A stretch of 5,466 nucleotides of DNA from an uncultured Bacteroidota bacterium (GTDB lineage Bacteria > Bacteroidota > Bacteroidia > Chitinophagales > S012-47), in contig CAJXXO010000193.1 in NCBI GenBank assembly GCA_913062655.1, positions 1-5,466 of the forward strand, written 5' to 3'. Under the pieces are notes generated by a model, which was not told the origin of the DNA, made no database searches, and saw only the letters and a program-made list of their open reading frames with translations. How positions within the stretch are numbered: position 1 is the first letter of the stretch; every line of letters begins with the position of its first letter. The position numbers and the translations under genes were made by a program. Of this stretch, positions 1 to 5,466 are shown piece by piece.

Positions 1-1366
1 AAATGAGGTTGAGGCCGACCCCGGCACGTGCCATTTCCTTGATCGAAAGTTCTCCGCTACTGAACACCACGGCATTTGGGGCAGTTGCCACCGGCAGCAT
101 AAAGGCAAAGGAGGCCGTGATCGCACAGGCGACCATCAACACGTGGGGATGCAAACCCAGCGAAGTGGCTATGGCGGCAAATATGGGCAGCAACACGGAA
201 GCGGTGGCTACATTGGAGGTGATCTCTGTGAGGAAATTGACCATGGCAATGAGTAGCAGCAAGATGCCCCACAAGGGTGCCCCTTCCAGAAAGGTAAACT
301 GTTCCCCCATCCACTGATCGAGACCGGTGGCTTTGAAGCCAGCCGCCAGTGACAAGCCACCTCCGAACAACAGCAAGATGCCCCACGGCAAGGTCCTGGC
401 TGTAGCCCAGTCCATCAACCGGCCGCCCTGCTCTTGCTTATTGGGAATCAAAAACAGTAGGATCGCTCCGCCAATGGCGATCGAGGTATCATTCAAGCCC
501 GGCAGCCACCGTTGCCACACCAGCGAACTGGTGATCCAGAAAAAGGCTACTACACCAAAGACCACGGCCACGGCCTTCTCTTCGTAGGTCATAGGCCCGA
601 GCGCAGCTCTCTTTTCGGCAATGATCTGCTGCAAGGCGTCTACCTTTCGGTTGCCCAATCGAAAGGCCACATGGGTCAGGTACCACCAACAGACGAACAA
701 CATGACGATAGACAGTGGCATGGCAAACTGCATCCAGTGCAGGAAGTCAATGGGCTCTCCTAGAATCTCATCCGAAGCGGCACTGAAGATCAAGTTGGTA
801 GGCGTACCGATCAGGGTAGCGACCCCTCCGATCGAGGCGCTGTAGGCGACTCCGAGCAACAGTGCTTTGGCAAAGGGTTGGCCGATCTCCGGGGGTACCC
901 ACTCCTTAAACTGCTGGTAAATGGCAATGGCGATGGGCAACATCATCAGCGTGGTGGCGGTATTGCTGATCCACATCGATAACACAGCCGTAGCCACCAT
1001 AAAGCCAAGTATCAATAAGCGACTGTTTGACCCCACGGCAGCGATGATGGCTAACGCAATTCGCTGGTGCAGGTGCCATCGCTCCACCCCGAGTGCCAAC
1101 AGGAACCCACCCAAAAAGAGGTAGATGATCGGACTGGCATAGACTTCCGCTGTGGGCCGGAGCTCCACCGCACCAAAAATGGGAAAGATCAGCAAAGGCA
1201 ACAGTGCCGTTACCGCCAATGGCACCGCTTCCAATATCCACCACAGGGCCATCCAACCCGTGAGCGCCAGCACTGTCTGCGCAGCAAAGGATAGCGAAGG
1301 TACAGGCAGCAGCAAGATGCCGATAAAGACCAATGGACCACTAACTAGCTTCGCCAACCGATTCAT
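1..1366 (-). CDS. DASS/SLC13 family sodium-coupled anion symporter (C-terminus cut off by window edge)
   Basis: Inner-membrane carrier predicted to couple Na+ influx to uptake of a dianion such as a di- or tricarboxylate or sulfate. The frame is open for 455 codons with no stop and runs off the left edge; family members are about 460-500 residues, so only a short tail is missing. Seen in the protein: an N-terminal hydrophobic region with the family-like stretch EAVPLAVTALLP (about 46-57), a first SNT motif (134-136), GTPTN (187-191), a second motif TSNV (383-386), and near the end a full match at 418-434 to the Na:sulfate symporter signature as I remember it (S-x2-F-x2-P-V-A-x3-N-x-V-V). In the family the two SN(T/V) hairpin tips bind Na+ and the substrate carboxylates. 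Residues do not settle the substrate. The start is ATG 1366, because an in-frame TAG lies four codons upstream (1378-1376) with no other start between. No clear Shine-Dalgarno is visible. Divergent from the NmrA-like gene. Confidence 0.95.
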   Translation of the reverse strand, partial: MNRLAKLVSGPLVFIGILLLPVPSLSFAAQTVLALTGWMALWWILEAVPLAVTALLPLLIFPIFGAVELRPTAEVYASPIIYLFLGGFLLALGVERWHLHQRIALAIIAAVGSNSRLLILGFMVATAVLSMWISNTATTLMMLPIAIAIYQQFKEWVPPEIGQPFAKALLLGVAYSASIGGVATLIGTPTNLIFSAASDEILGEPIDFLHWMQFAMPLSIVMLFVCWWYLTHVAFRLGNRKVDALQQIIAEKRAALGPMTYEEKAVAVVFGVVAFFWITSSLVWQRWLPGLNDTSIAIGGAILLFLIPNKQEQGGRLMDWATARTLPWGILLLFGGGLSLAAGFKATGLDQWMGEQFTFLEGAPLWGILLLLIAMVNFLTEITSNVATASVLLPIFAAIATSLGLHPHVLMVACAITASFAFMLPVATAPNAVVFSSGELSIKEMARAGVGLNLI

Positions 1367-1380
1367 GTCATGAAACTACC

Positions 1381-1395
1381 AAAACCCCTGGTTTT
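1381..1395. repeat. 6-bp inverted repeat AAAACC-CCT-GGTTTT upstream of the symporter
   Basis: AAAACC (1381-1386) and GGTTTT (1390-1395) are exact reverse complements with a three-base spacer, 15 bases upstream of the symporter start codon. It could be a second protein-binding site or a short hairpin in the symporter leader. A 6-bp arm with A/T runs can occur by chance, so confidence is low. Confidence 0.25.
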
Positions 1396-1402
1396 AAGGG
1401 CT

Positions 1403-1422
1403 CACTTACTTGTGGGTAAGTG
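1403..1422. promoter_or_regulatory. Perfect 7-bp inverted repeat in the divergent promoter region, possible operator
   Basis: CACTTAC (1403-1409) and GTAAGTG (1416-1422) are exact reverse complements separated by six bases. The repeat ends two bases before the TTG of the candidate plus-strand promoter and lies 37 bases upstream of the symporter start. That placement suits a dimeric repressor or activator acting on one or both divergent genes. This is inference: no regulator gene is visible and I do not recognise the site as belonging to a known factor. Confidence 0.4.
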
Positions 1423-1423
1423 G

Positions 1424-1451
1424 TTGAAGAAGATGAGATGCTGTAATCTTG
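1424..1451 (+). promoter_or_regulatory. Candidate Bacteroidota-type promoter for the NmrA-like gene, giving a leaderless or near-leaderless mRNA
   Basis: TTG (1424-1426), 17 bases, then TAATCTTG (1444-1451). This matches the Bacteroidota sigma consensus TTG-N17-23-TAnnTTTG except for C in place of the first T of TTTG. The -7 element ends four bases before ATG 1456, so transcription would begin at or very near the start codon. The TAA in this element is also the in-frame stop that fixes the start of the gene. No Shine-Dalgarno precedes the ATG, which agrees with a leaderless message. Confidence 0.45.
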
Positions 1452-1455
1452 CACC

Positions 1456-2316
1456 ATGCGCAACAAATGGCTCATCACCGGGGCTTCGGGGAATGTCGGA
1501 CAAGCACTGATCCGTCATGCTCAGCAGTTGGACGACCCACCGGAACTGCTTTTTGCCACCCGCAAGCCACCTGCTACTTTACCCGAATACGCCACCTACC
1601 TGCCGTTCGACTTTGCTGCACCCACTACAATCGATGCGGCAGTAGCGGCAGCGGATATTGTTTTTCTCTTACGTCCACCCCAACTGGCTGATGTGGATCG
1701 GTATTTTCTACCGGTGGTTGAAGCATTGCAGCGCCACCAAAAACCGGTGGTCTTTCTCTCTGTGCAAGGCGCTGAGCGGAGCAAGGTGATTCCGCACAAC
1801 AAGATCGAACGACTGATCGAAGCGCATAATGTGCCGTATGTATTCTTGCGGCCCAGCTATTTTATGCAAAACCTGACCACTACATTGTGGGACGACATCG
1901 TTACCCAACGAAAAATTGTATTACCGGCCGGCAAGGCCAAATTCAATTGGATCGATGTAGAGGATATCGGGGCGGTGGCAGCCACTGTTATGGCCAACTT
2001 TGATCCCTATGCGGGTCAGAAACTGGTGCTGACCGGCCAGGAAAACCTTTCTTTCGGAGCAGTGGTGCAACGCTGGAATAACCATGTAGCTACACCGATA
2101 CGCTATCAATCGGTCAACCCGGTACGATTCTATTTCTACAAGCGAAAGCAAGGGATGACCAAAGGTTTCATTACCGTCATGTTGCTGTTGCATTTCCTGC
2201 CCCGCTTCCAGCAGGAGCCGGAGATCACAAGCACAATTCAGGACCTATTGCATCGACCCCCCAGATCGTTGGATGATTTTCTACAAGACACGGCAAAGCG
2301 CTTACATCAGCGCTGA
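1456..2316 (+). CDS. NmrA-like atypical SDR, NAD(P)-binding protein
   Basis: A 286-residue cytosolic Rossmann-fold protein of the NmrA/NAD(P)H-binding branch of atypical short-chain dehydrogenases. Seen: a dinucleotide-binding loop TGASGNVG at residues 8-15 right after the first strand; TRK (35-37) at the end of the second strand, where a basic residue usually favours NADP(H); SVQGAE (102-107) followed by PHNKIE (113-118); LRPSYFMQNL (131-140); and NWIDVEDIGAVAA (164-176), all typical of this branch. I see no classical YxxxK catalytic pair, so it may be a quinone-oxidoreductase-like reductase or a redox-sensing protein; the substrate is unknown. Start: an in-frame TAA at 1444-1446 leaves ATG 1456 as the first possible start, and the glycine-rich loop follows at the normal distance. 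It is the only plus-strand gene, divergent from the symporter and convergent with the peptidase, whose stop it overlaps by 10 bases. Confidence 0.9.
   Translation: MRNKWLITGASGNVGQALIRHAQQLDDPPELLFATRKPPATLPEYATYLPFDFAAPTTIDAAVAAADIVFLLRPPQLADVDRYFLPVVEALQRHQKPVVFLSVQGAERSKVIPHNKIERLIEAHNVPYVFLRPSYFMQNLTTTLWDDIVTQRKIVLPAGKAKFNWIDVEDIGAVAATVMANFDPYAGQKLVLTGQENLSFGAVVQRWNNHVATPIRYQSVNPVRFYFYKRKQGMTKGFITVMLLLHFLPRFQQEPEITSTIQDLLHRPPRSLDDFLQDTAKRLHQR
2297..2316. repeat. Two AGCGCT copies and palindrome TCAGCGCTGA at the convergent gene ends
   Basis: TCAGCGCTGA (2307-2316) is a perfect 10-bp palindrome containing the TGA stops of both convergent genes, one on each strand, so both proteins end in Gln-Arg encoded by CAG CGC. 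A second AGCGCT at 2297-2302 can pair with the one at 2309-2314 to form a 6-bp GC-rich stem with a six-base loop. It may act as a two-way transcript end, but no T-run follows on either strand, so a terminator role is weak inference. Confidence 0.4.
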
Positions 2317-4790
2317 ATCACGACCTGACCCACGGCTATCATATTGTCGCCTTCCATCAACTTGAGCACGTACAGCCCTTGTGGCCAGTCGCCCACCTGC
2401 AGCGTGTTGGCCCCCTGCTGGGTCAATAACAACTGCTCGATCAGCTTTCCATTCTGGTCCAGCACTTCCACCATGGGTGCCTGCAGCCCAGCCGGCACCT
2501 CCAGGGTAATGGTATCACTGGCCGGGTTGGGGTAGATGGTCAACTGCTGCAACAGTTGGGGCGCTGGTGGTGGCGCAACAGTGGTGAGGTTCTGGCAATC
2601 ATCAGGAATGTCAGAGACCACCGTGTCTGTCCGATTATGATCGTAAATAGCCAGCGCATATTCCCCTTTCTGCACGCCTATCACCTCCAACAGGCCCCGC
2701 TTATCCGTCTTACTGCCCAAGGATTGCACCGTGTAATCGCTCCATTCCTGCCACTCCTGACCGGGCCCTTGGCGGTGCAGGAGGATGATGCTGTCTTCTG
2801 TGTTGGTGATCCAGCGATTATCCAGGTGGCCATCGTTGGCGGTAGTGCCATTGAAACGAATACGGGCATTAAATGTCGTATTGGCCGACCAAATGCCATC
2901 GACCGACCAATAGCGGCTATCGCTCAGGTGCAGGCCATCTTCGGGCTGCAACATCCGGTCGGGAGCTACCCAGTGGTGCTCTATACGAACCAGCACCGAG
3001 TCATCGGTAAAATCGAGATAGCGAATATCAAAAAGGGCATCAGTCGTCACATTCTGTTGCGTACTTGTGTACACAGCATGATGATCGGAAATGGCATCGC
3101 TGATCTTCTCGTCTACATCGAGGGCCGCCATCACCGGCTCAAACGGCAGCAGCAGGCTGTAGGTCACACAGCGGCCCGAGTGGGTGAAGTCGCCCACTTT
3201 CTGCTCGAAATTTGCCCCCCGAAAAGTCACTTCCAACGGCACCTCATCCAGGTATTCTTCCGCCCCGTACAGACGCTGCCGCACGAAAATGGTGGTGCGG
3301 AATTGACCATCTTCCGGCCGTACCTGCATCGAGTCGATGGAGAAATGGGGATGACCCGGTTGGAAAACCCACCCTTCAAAAAACGGTGCCAGGTCCATAC
3401 CCGAACACGCGGTCAGGTGGTCCATAAAATCGACACTGTTGCCATTGCCCCAGGCGCGCTGTTGCAAGTAGGTGGTGATACAACTGAAAAACAATCCATC
3501 ACCCATATAACTGCGGAGCGTGTGGAGCACATCGGCTCCCTTTTGGTAACTGTGGGCGCCATAGGTGTACGCATGCGGTACCCCGGAGATCGCGCGAAAA
3601 CCATTGTCGTTCACATGCGCTTTGTGCAACACAAAATTGTGGTTGGCTTCGACCTCTGCTTTGTACCGCTCTTTGCCATACACGTGCTCCAGAAACAGGT
3701 GCTCTGCATAACTTGCCCAACCTTCGTTGAGCCACATGTCCTCCGCAGTGGTACACGTTACATAGTCGCCCCACCAGTGGTGCGCCAATTCGTGTGCCAT
3801 CAAGGTCTCGAAAGTCAGTGATCCGTTGGCTGCTGTGGCGGGGTAAGCAATGTTGGTGGCATGCTCCATCGCACCGCCACTAAAAGGCACCATTACATAT
3901 CCTACTCGTCCAAATGGTTCCGGCCCAAAGGCATCTTCAAAGGCTTGCAAGGCGCCATTTAGATTCCGGAAAGAATTTTTGGCATCAGTGGTGTCGCCCG
4001 GCAACGCCACCAAACGAATCGGAATAGCCCGAGAGCCATTGTACACTTGCTCTACTTCAGCATACGGCCCTACTGCCATGCTGACCAAATAGCTCGGGAT
4101 CGGCTCACTGATGGCATAGCTCCAGGTGGTAGTCCCATCGCCATTGTCTTGTTCACCGGATTGTCGGCCATTGGCCACCGCATAGTCGCCATTATTGGTG
4201 GTGATGTGGAAGGTGTAGCTGCTCTTTTCGGTGAAGTTATCCAGACACGGATACCACACCCGGCCATAGTTGTGCGGATCAGCAGCAAAGCCGACACCCA
4301 GGTTGAAAGCGATCCCATTGGTAAAATAAAAACCGCCCCATCCTGAAGCATCCTGCTGAGGCTGGCCTTGGTAATCGACTACTACTTGTGCCGTATCGCC
4401 CTTAGCCAGGGTATGCGGAATCGAGAGATAGCGACCATCGTATTGATGGGTAATGGGTTGTCCATCTACGGTCACGCCATTTACTTGTAATTGCAACAGG
4501 TCTAATCGAATCTCCTGCACGCCACTGCTGATCGCCTTGATGTCCAGGGTGGCCACTCCGGCTATTTGCCTGGTAGCATGATTGGTCATGTCCAACTGCA
4601 GGTCAATGTGCAGGATGTCGATGGAGTCGCTCCGGGGATCGGTGGGATAGGTCTGTGTGAGGGAAGGCATCGGTAATGCCGCTTTCAGGTGCTGGCAATA
4701 GGCACCGGGCAGGCGGTAGTTATCTAAAGGCTTTTGCCCTAATGCCATAATGCTCCACCCTACGAAGAGGAGTAACCAAAATCGATACAT
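2307..4790 (-). CDS. Secreted M1 family metallopeptidase (aminopeptidase N-like) with T9SS type A sorting domain
   Basis: An 827-residue zinc peptidase predicted to remove N-terminal residues from peptides outside the cell. A signal peptide is visible (Arg3, a hydrophobic core at about 4-16, likely cut after ALG at 18). An N-terminal beta domain (about 50-240) ends with WYPCLDN (179-185) and is followed by the catalytic domain: GGAMEH (305-310, the exopeptidase motif), HELAHHWWG (333-341) with zinc ligands His333, His337 and Glu356 (HExxH-x18-E exactly) and general base Glu334, and YQKGADVL (415-422) with the likely catalytic Tyr415. Two beta-rich regions (about 480-565 and 575-735) replace the long helical C-terminus of E. 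coli PepN. A Pro-rich linker (740-744) leads to a sorting domain (750-827) starting LTIYPNPASD and ending in Arg, which would direct export by T9SS and surface attachment or release. Start: an in-frame TAA at 4814-4812, no other start between, and the signal peptide all support ATG 4790. No Shine-Dalgarno is seen. Specificity is not predictable. Confidence 0.97.
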   Translation of the reverse strand: MYRFWLLLFVGWSIMALGQKPLDNYRLPGAYCQHLKAALPMPSLTQTYPTDPRSDSIDILHIDLQLDMTNHATRQIAGVATLDIKAISSGVQEIRLDLLQLQVNGVTVDGQPITHQYDGRYLSIPHTLAKGDTAQVVVDYQGQPQQDASGWGGFYFTNGIAFNLGVGFAADPHNYGRVWYPCLDNFTEKSSYTFHITTNNGDYAVANGRQSGEQDNGDGTTTWSYAISEPIPSYLVSMAVGPYAEVEQVYNGSRAIPIRLVALPGDTTDAKNSFRNLNGALQAFEDAFGPEPFGRVGYVMVPFSGGAMEHATNIAYPATAANGSLTFETLMAHELAHHWWGDYVTCTTAEDMWLNEGWASYAEHLFLEHVYGKERYKAEVEANHNFVLHKAHVNDNGFRAISGVPHAYTYGAHSYQKGADVLHTLRSYMGDGLFFSCITTYLQQRAWGNGNSVDFMDHLTACSGMDLAPFFEGWVFQPGHPHFSIDSMQVRPEDGQFRTTIFVRQRLYGAEEYLDEVPLEVTFRGANFEQKVGDFTHSGRCVTYSLLLPFEPVMAALDVDEKISDAISDHHAVYTSTQQNVTTDALFDIRYLDFTDDSVLVRIEHHWVAPDRMLQPEDGLHLSDSRYWSVDGIWSANTTFNARIRFNGTTANDGHLDNRWITNTEDSIILLHRQGPGQEWQEWSDYTVQSLGSKTDKRGLLEVIGVQKGEYALAIYDHNRTDTVVSDIPDDCQNLTTVAPPPAPQLLQQLTIYPNPASDTITLEVPAGLQAPMVEVLDQNGKLIEQLLLTQQGANTLQVGDWPQGLYVLKLMEGDNMIAVGQVVIQR

Positions 4791-4897
4791 AAGCAGGATT
4801 TGTGCTTGAAATTAATAAAAGGCAAGGGATAGAGTAGCTTTCGCATCGCGACTGACAACTTCTCTTTTCTACTAGCCATAACTAAATACACTGATAT

Positions 4898-4925
4898 TCC
4901 ACTTTTGCCTAGATGCAAAAGTGGA
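4898..4925. repeat. Perfect 11-bp inverted repeat (hairpin)
   Basis: TCCACTTTTGC (4898-4908) and GCAAAAGTGGA (4915-4925) are exact reverse complements around the six-base loop CTAGAT. It is the strongest hairpin in the window. No T-run follows it on either strand; the adjacent A-run (4928-4933) would be a T-run before, not after, the hairpin in a minus-strand transcript. It therefore does not look like a normal intrinsic terminator for panB, and may be a protein site, an RNA structure, or an element end. Confidence 0.6.
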
Positions 4926-4973
4926 GCAAAAAATCACGGCTGGACTCCTCGATGACCCACTTGTGCCTTGGTG
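4899..4973. repeat. Degenerate 17-base direct repeat
   Basis: Positions 4899-4915 (CCACTTTTGCCTAGATG) and 4957-4973 (CCACTTGTGCCTTGGTG) agree at 14 of 17 bases, 58 bases apart. The first copy overlaps the left arm and loop of the 11-bp hairpin; the second copy has no matching right arm. This could mark an old duplication inside the gap. Confidence 0.35.
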
Positions 4974-5016
4974 TCGAAAAGTCTGAAACTCACCTCGATG
5001 ACTATCGCCATCGAGG
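4947..5016. repeat. 10-base direct repeat CCTCGATGAC and 8-bp hairpin CCTCGATG/CATCGAGG
   Basis: CCTCGATGAC occurs at 4947-4956 and again at 4993-5002. The second copy forms a perfect 8-bp inverted repeat with CATCGAGG (5009-5016) across an eight-base loop. Because the copies are identical, either CCTCGATG could pair with the single CATCGAGG, giving two exclusive folds on either strand. Whether the region is transcribed as a functional RNA is unknown. Confidence 0.45.
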
Positions 5017-5035
5017 CTCTAACACCAGCCTTTTT
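5014..5035 (+). terminator. Weak terminator-like stem with T-run
   Basis: AGGCT (5014-5018) can pair with AGCCT (5027-5031) over an eight-base loop, and T continues to 5035. Its left arm shares bases 5014-5016 with the CATCGAGG arm, so it cannot form together with the 8-bp hairpin. A 5-bp stem is short and no supported plus-strand gene ends here, so this may be chance. Confidence 0.2.
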
Positions 5036-5054
5036 ATCCGACACCTTCAGCAAG

Positions 5055-5094
5055 TGGGGCCCCATCTACAGAGCCCTAGGCCGGTCCTTCCGGC
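5055..5094. repeat. GC palindrome TGGGGCCCCA and 5-bp stem GCCGG/CCGGC downstream of panB
   Basis: TGGGGCCCCA (5055-5064) is a perfect 10-bp palindrome. GCCGG (5080-5084) and CCGGC (5090-5094) form a short stem with a five-base loop, starting 32 bases past the panB stop in the direction of its transcription. They could stabilise or end the panB transcript, but no T-run follows either in that direction. Confidence 0.3.
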
Positions 5095-5125
5095 ATATTT
5101 ATAATGGTAAAAAAGTGCCTAAATT

Positions 5126-5466
5126 TTACTCCTTGATCTCCGGGTCGTATTGCTCTTTCTCGTTGGGAAAGTCGCGGAGCTTCACATCTTCGATATAGCG
5201 CTCTACGGCTTCCTTGATGTCGTCAAAGAGATTGGCATAGCGTCTGAGAAACCGTGGCGAAAAGTCTTGCGTGATACCGAGCATATCGTGCATTACCAGC
5301 ACTTGTCCATCCACATCCGGGCCGGCACCGATACCAATGATCGGTATATCAACGGCTTCAGCCACTTGCTTGGCGAGGGTAGCCGGTATCTTCTCCAGTA
5401 CGATGGAGAAACAACCCAGCTCTTCCAGCAGCTTCGCGTCTTCGATCCGTCTTTCGGCTTCTGACT
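5126..5466 (-). CDS. panB: 3-methyl-2-oxobutanoate hydroxymethyltransferase (ketopantoate hydroxymethyltransferase), C-terminal part
   Basis: Cytosolic enzyme that transfers a hydroxymethyl group from 5,10-methylenetetrahydrofolate to 2-oxoisovalerate, making ketopantoate in the first committed step of pantothenate and coenzyme A synthesis. Only the last 112 residues are present; the start and metal-binding half lie past the right edge, since PanB is about 260-275 residues. Seen: IVLEKIPATLA, with Glu at visible residue 24 (5393-5395) at the position of the family's catalytic base (Glu181 in E. coli numbering, from memory); IPIIGIGAGPDVDGQVLV (40-57) followed by HDMLGI (59-64), the highly conserved PanB C-terminal core; and a closing DFP segment (94-96) like the family's usual FP-containing end. 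The frame ends at TAA 5126-5128 and is intact. A GTG at 5365 is an internal valine, not a start. The 335-base gap to the peptidase argues against shared transcription. Confidence 0.95.
   Translation of the reverse strand, partial: SEAERRIEDAKLLEELGCFSIVLEKIPATLAKQVAEAVDIPIIGIGAGPDVDGQVLVMHDMLGITQDFSPRFLRRYANLFDDIKEAVERYIEDVKLRDFPNEKEQYDPEIKE

Larger units (their letters stand above)
4791..5125. other. 335-base intergenic region, no convincing gene, rich in inverted repeats
   Basis: This gap separates the end of panB from the peptidase start, both on the minus strand. Its left part (4791-4897) is the peptidase upstream region; I found no good TTG/TAnnTTTG promoter pair there on the minus strand. 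Its right part (4898-5094) holds a strong hairpin, an 8-bp inverted repeat, a 10-base direct repeat, a GC palindrome and a small GC stem. Short frames cross it (plus strand 4913-5104 and 4968-5198), but neither has a recognisable domain or a ribosome binding site and the second runs antisense into panB. It may hold a structured RNA, untranslated leader or trailer, or the remains of a small mobile element; I cannot tell which. Confidence 0.6.

Noticed and set aside
1371..1378. TAGTTTCA on the minus strand as a -7 element for the symporter
   Set aside because: It fits only the first part of TAnnTTTG and no TTG lies 17-20 bases upstream. Too weak to list as a promoter.
2556..3821. A 421-codon open frame on the plus strand, antisense to the M1 peptidase
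   Set aside because: It lies wholly inside the peptidase gene, whose frame carries the signal peptide, zinc site and sorting domain. The antisense translation shows no recognisable domain, and long shadow frames are expected opposite a GC-biased gene.
4807..4814. TAATTTCA on the minus strand as a -7 element for the M1 peptidase
   Set aside because: The last two bases do not match TAnnTTTG and the nearest TTG is only eight bases upstream, not about 17-20.
4913..5104. A 63-codon plus-strand frame starting in the loop of the 11-bp hairpin
   Set aside because: No ribosome binding site, no recognisable motif, and it is built largely from the repeats and hairpins of the gap. Not supported as a gene, though not excluded.
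5109..5114. Six-base T-run on the minus strand just past the panB stop as an intrinsic terminator
   Set aside because: No stem of useful strength precedes it; the sequence between the stop and the T-run is short and AT-rich.
4968..5198. A 76-codon plus-strand frame with a TTG start
   Set aside because: It runs about 70 bases antisense into the conserved end of panB, uses a non-ATG start and has no recognisable feature.
5126..5365. A separate 79-residue protein starting at GTG 5365
   Set aside because: The frame continues upstream to the window edge with clear PanB sequence including the catalytic Glu, so GTG 5365 is an internal valine codon.

Overview
The window looks like chromosomal DNA of a member of the Bacteroidota. 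The strongest pointer is the 827-residue secreted M1 peptidase, whose C-terminal segment has the form of a type IX secretion (T9SS) type A sorting domain, a system essentially confined to that phylum. Supporting signs are the lack of a clear Shine-Dalgarno sequence before all three visible starts and one promoter candidate of the Bacteroidota type (TTG, 17 bases, TAATCTTG). A moderate-GC lineage such as the Saprospiria would fit, but that is inference.

Layout. Positions 1-1366 (minus): nearly all of a DASS/SLC13 sodium-coupled anion symporter whose last codons lie off the left edge. Positions 1367-1455: an 89-base divergent promoter region with two perfect inverted repeats and a candidate promoter for the next gene. 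Positions 1456-2316 (plus): an NmrA-like atypical short-chain dehydrogenase/reductase. Positions 2307-4790 (minus): the M1 metallopeptidase, converging on the NmrA-like gene so that both genes end inside one 10-bp palindrome. Positions 4791-5125: a 335-base gap with no convincing gene but with several inverted repeats and a direct repeat in its right-hand 200 bases. Positions 5126-5466 (minus): the C-terminal 112 residues of PanB, whose start lies off the right edge.

The genes do not form an obvious pathway: a membrane transporter, a cytosolic NAD(P)-binding protein, an exported peptidase and a pantothenate/CoA biosynthesis enzyme. No operon is evident, since each minus-strand gene is separated from the next by a long gap or by the opposing plus-strand gene. 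I found no defence system, mobile-element gene, CRISPR array, tRNA or rRNA. The items most worth a second look are the hairpin-rich gap at about 4898-5094, the small divergent control region at 1371-1451, and the shared-stop palindrome at 2307-2316.
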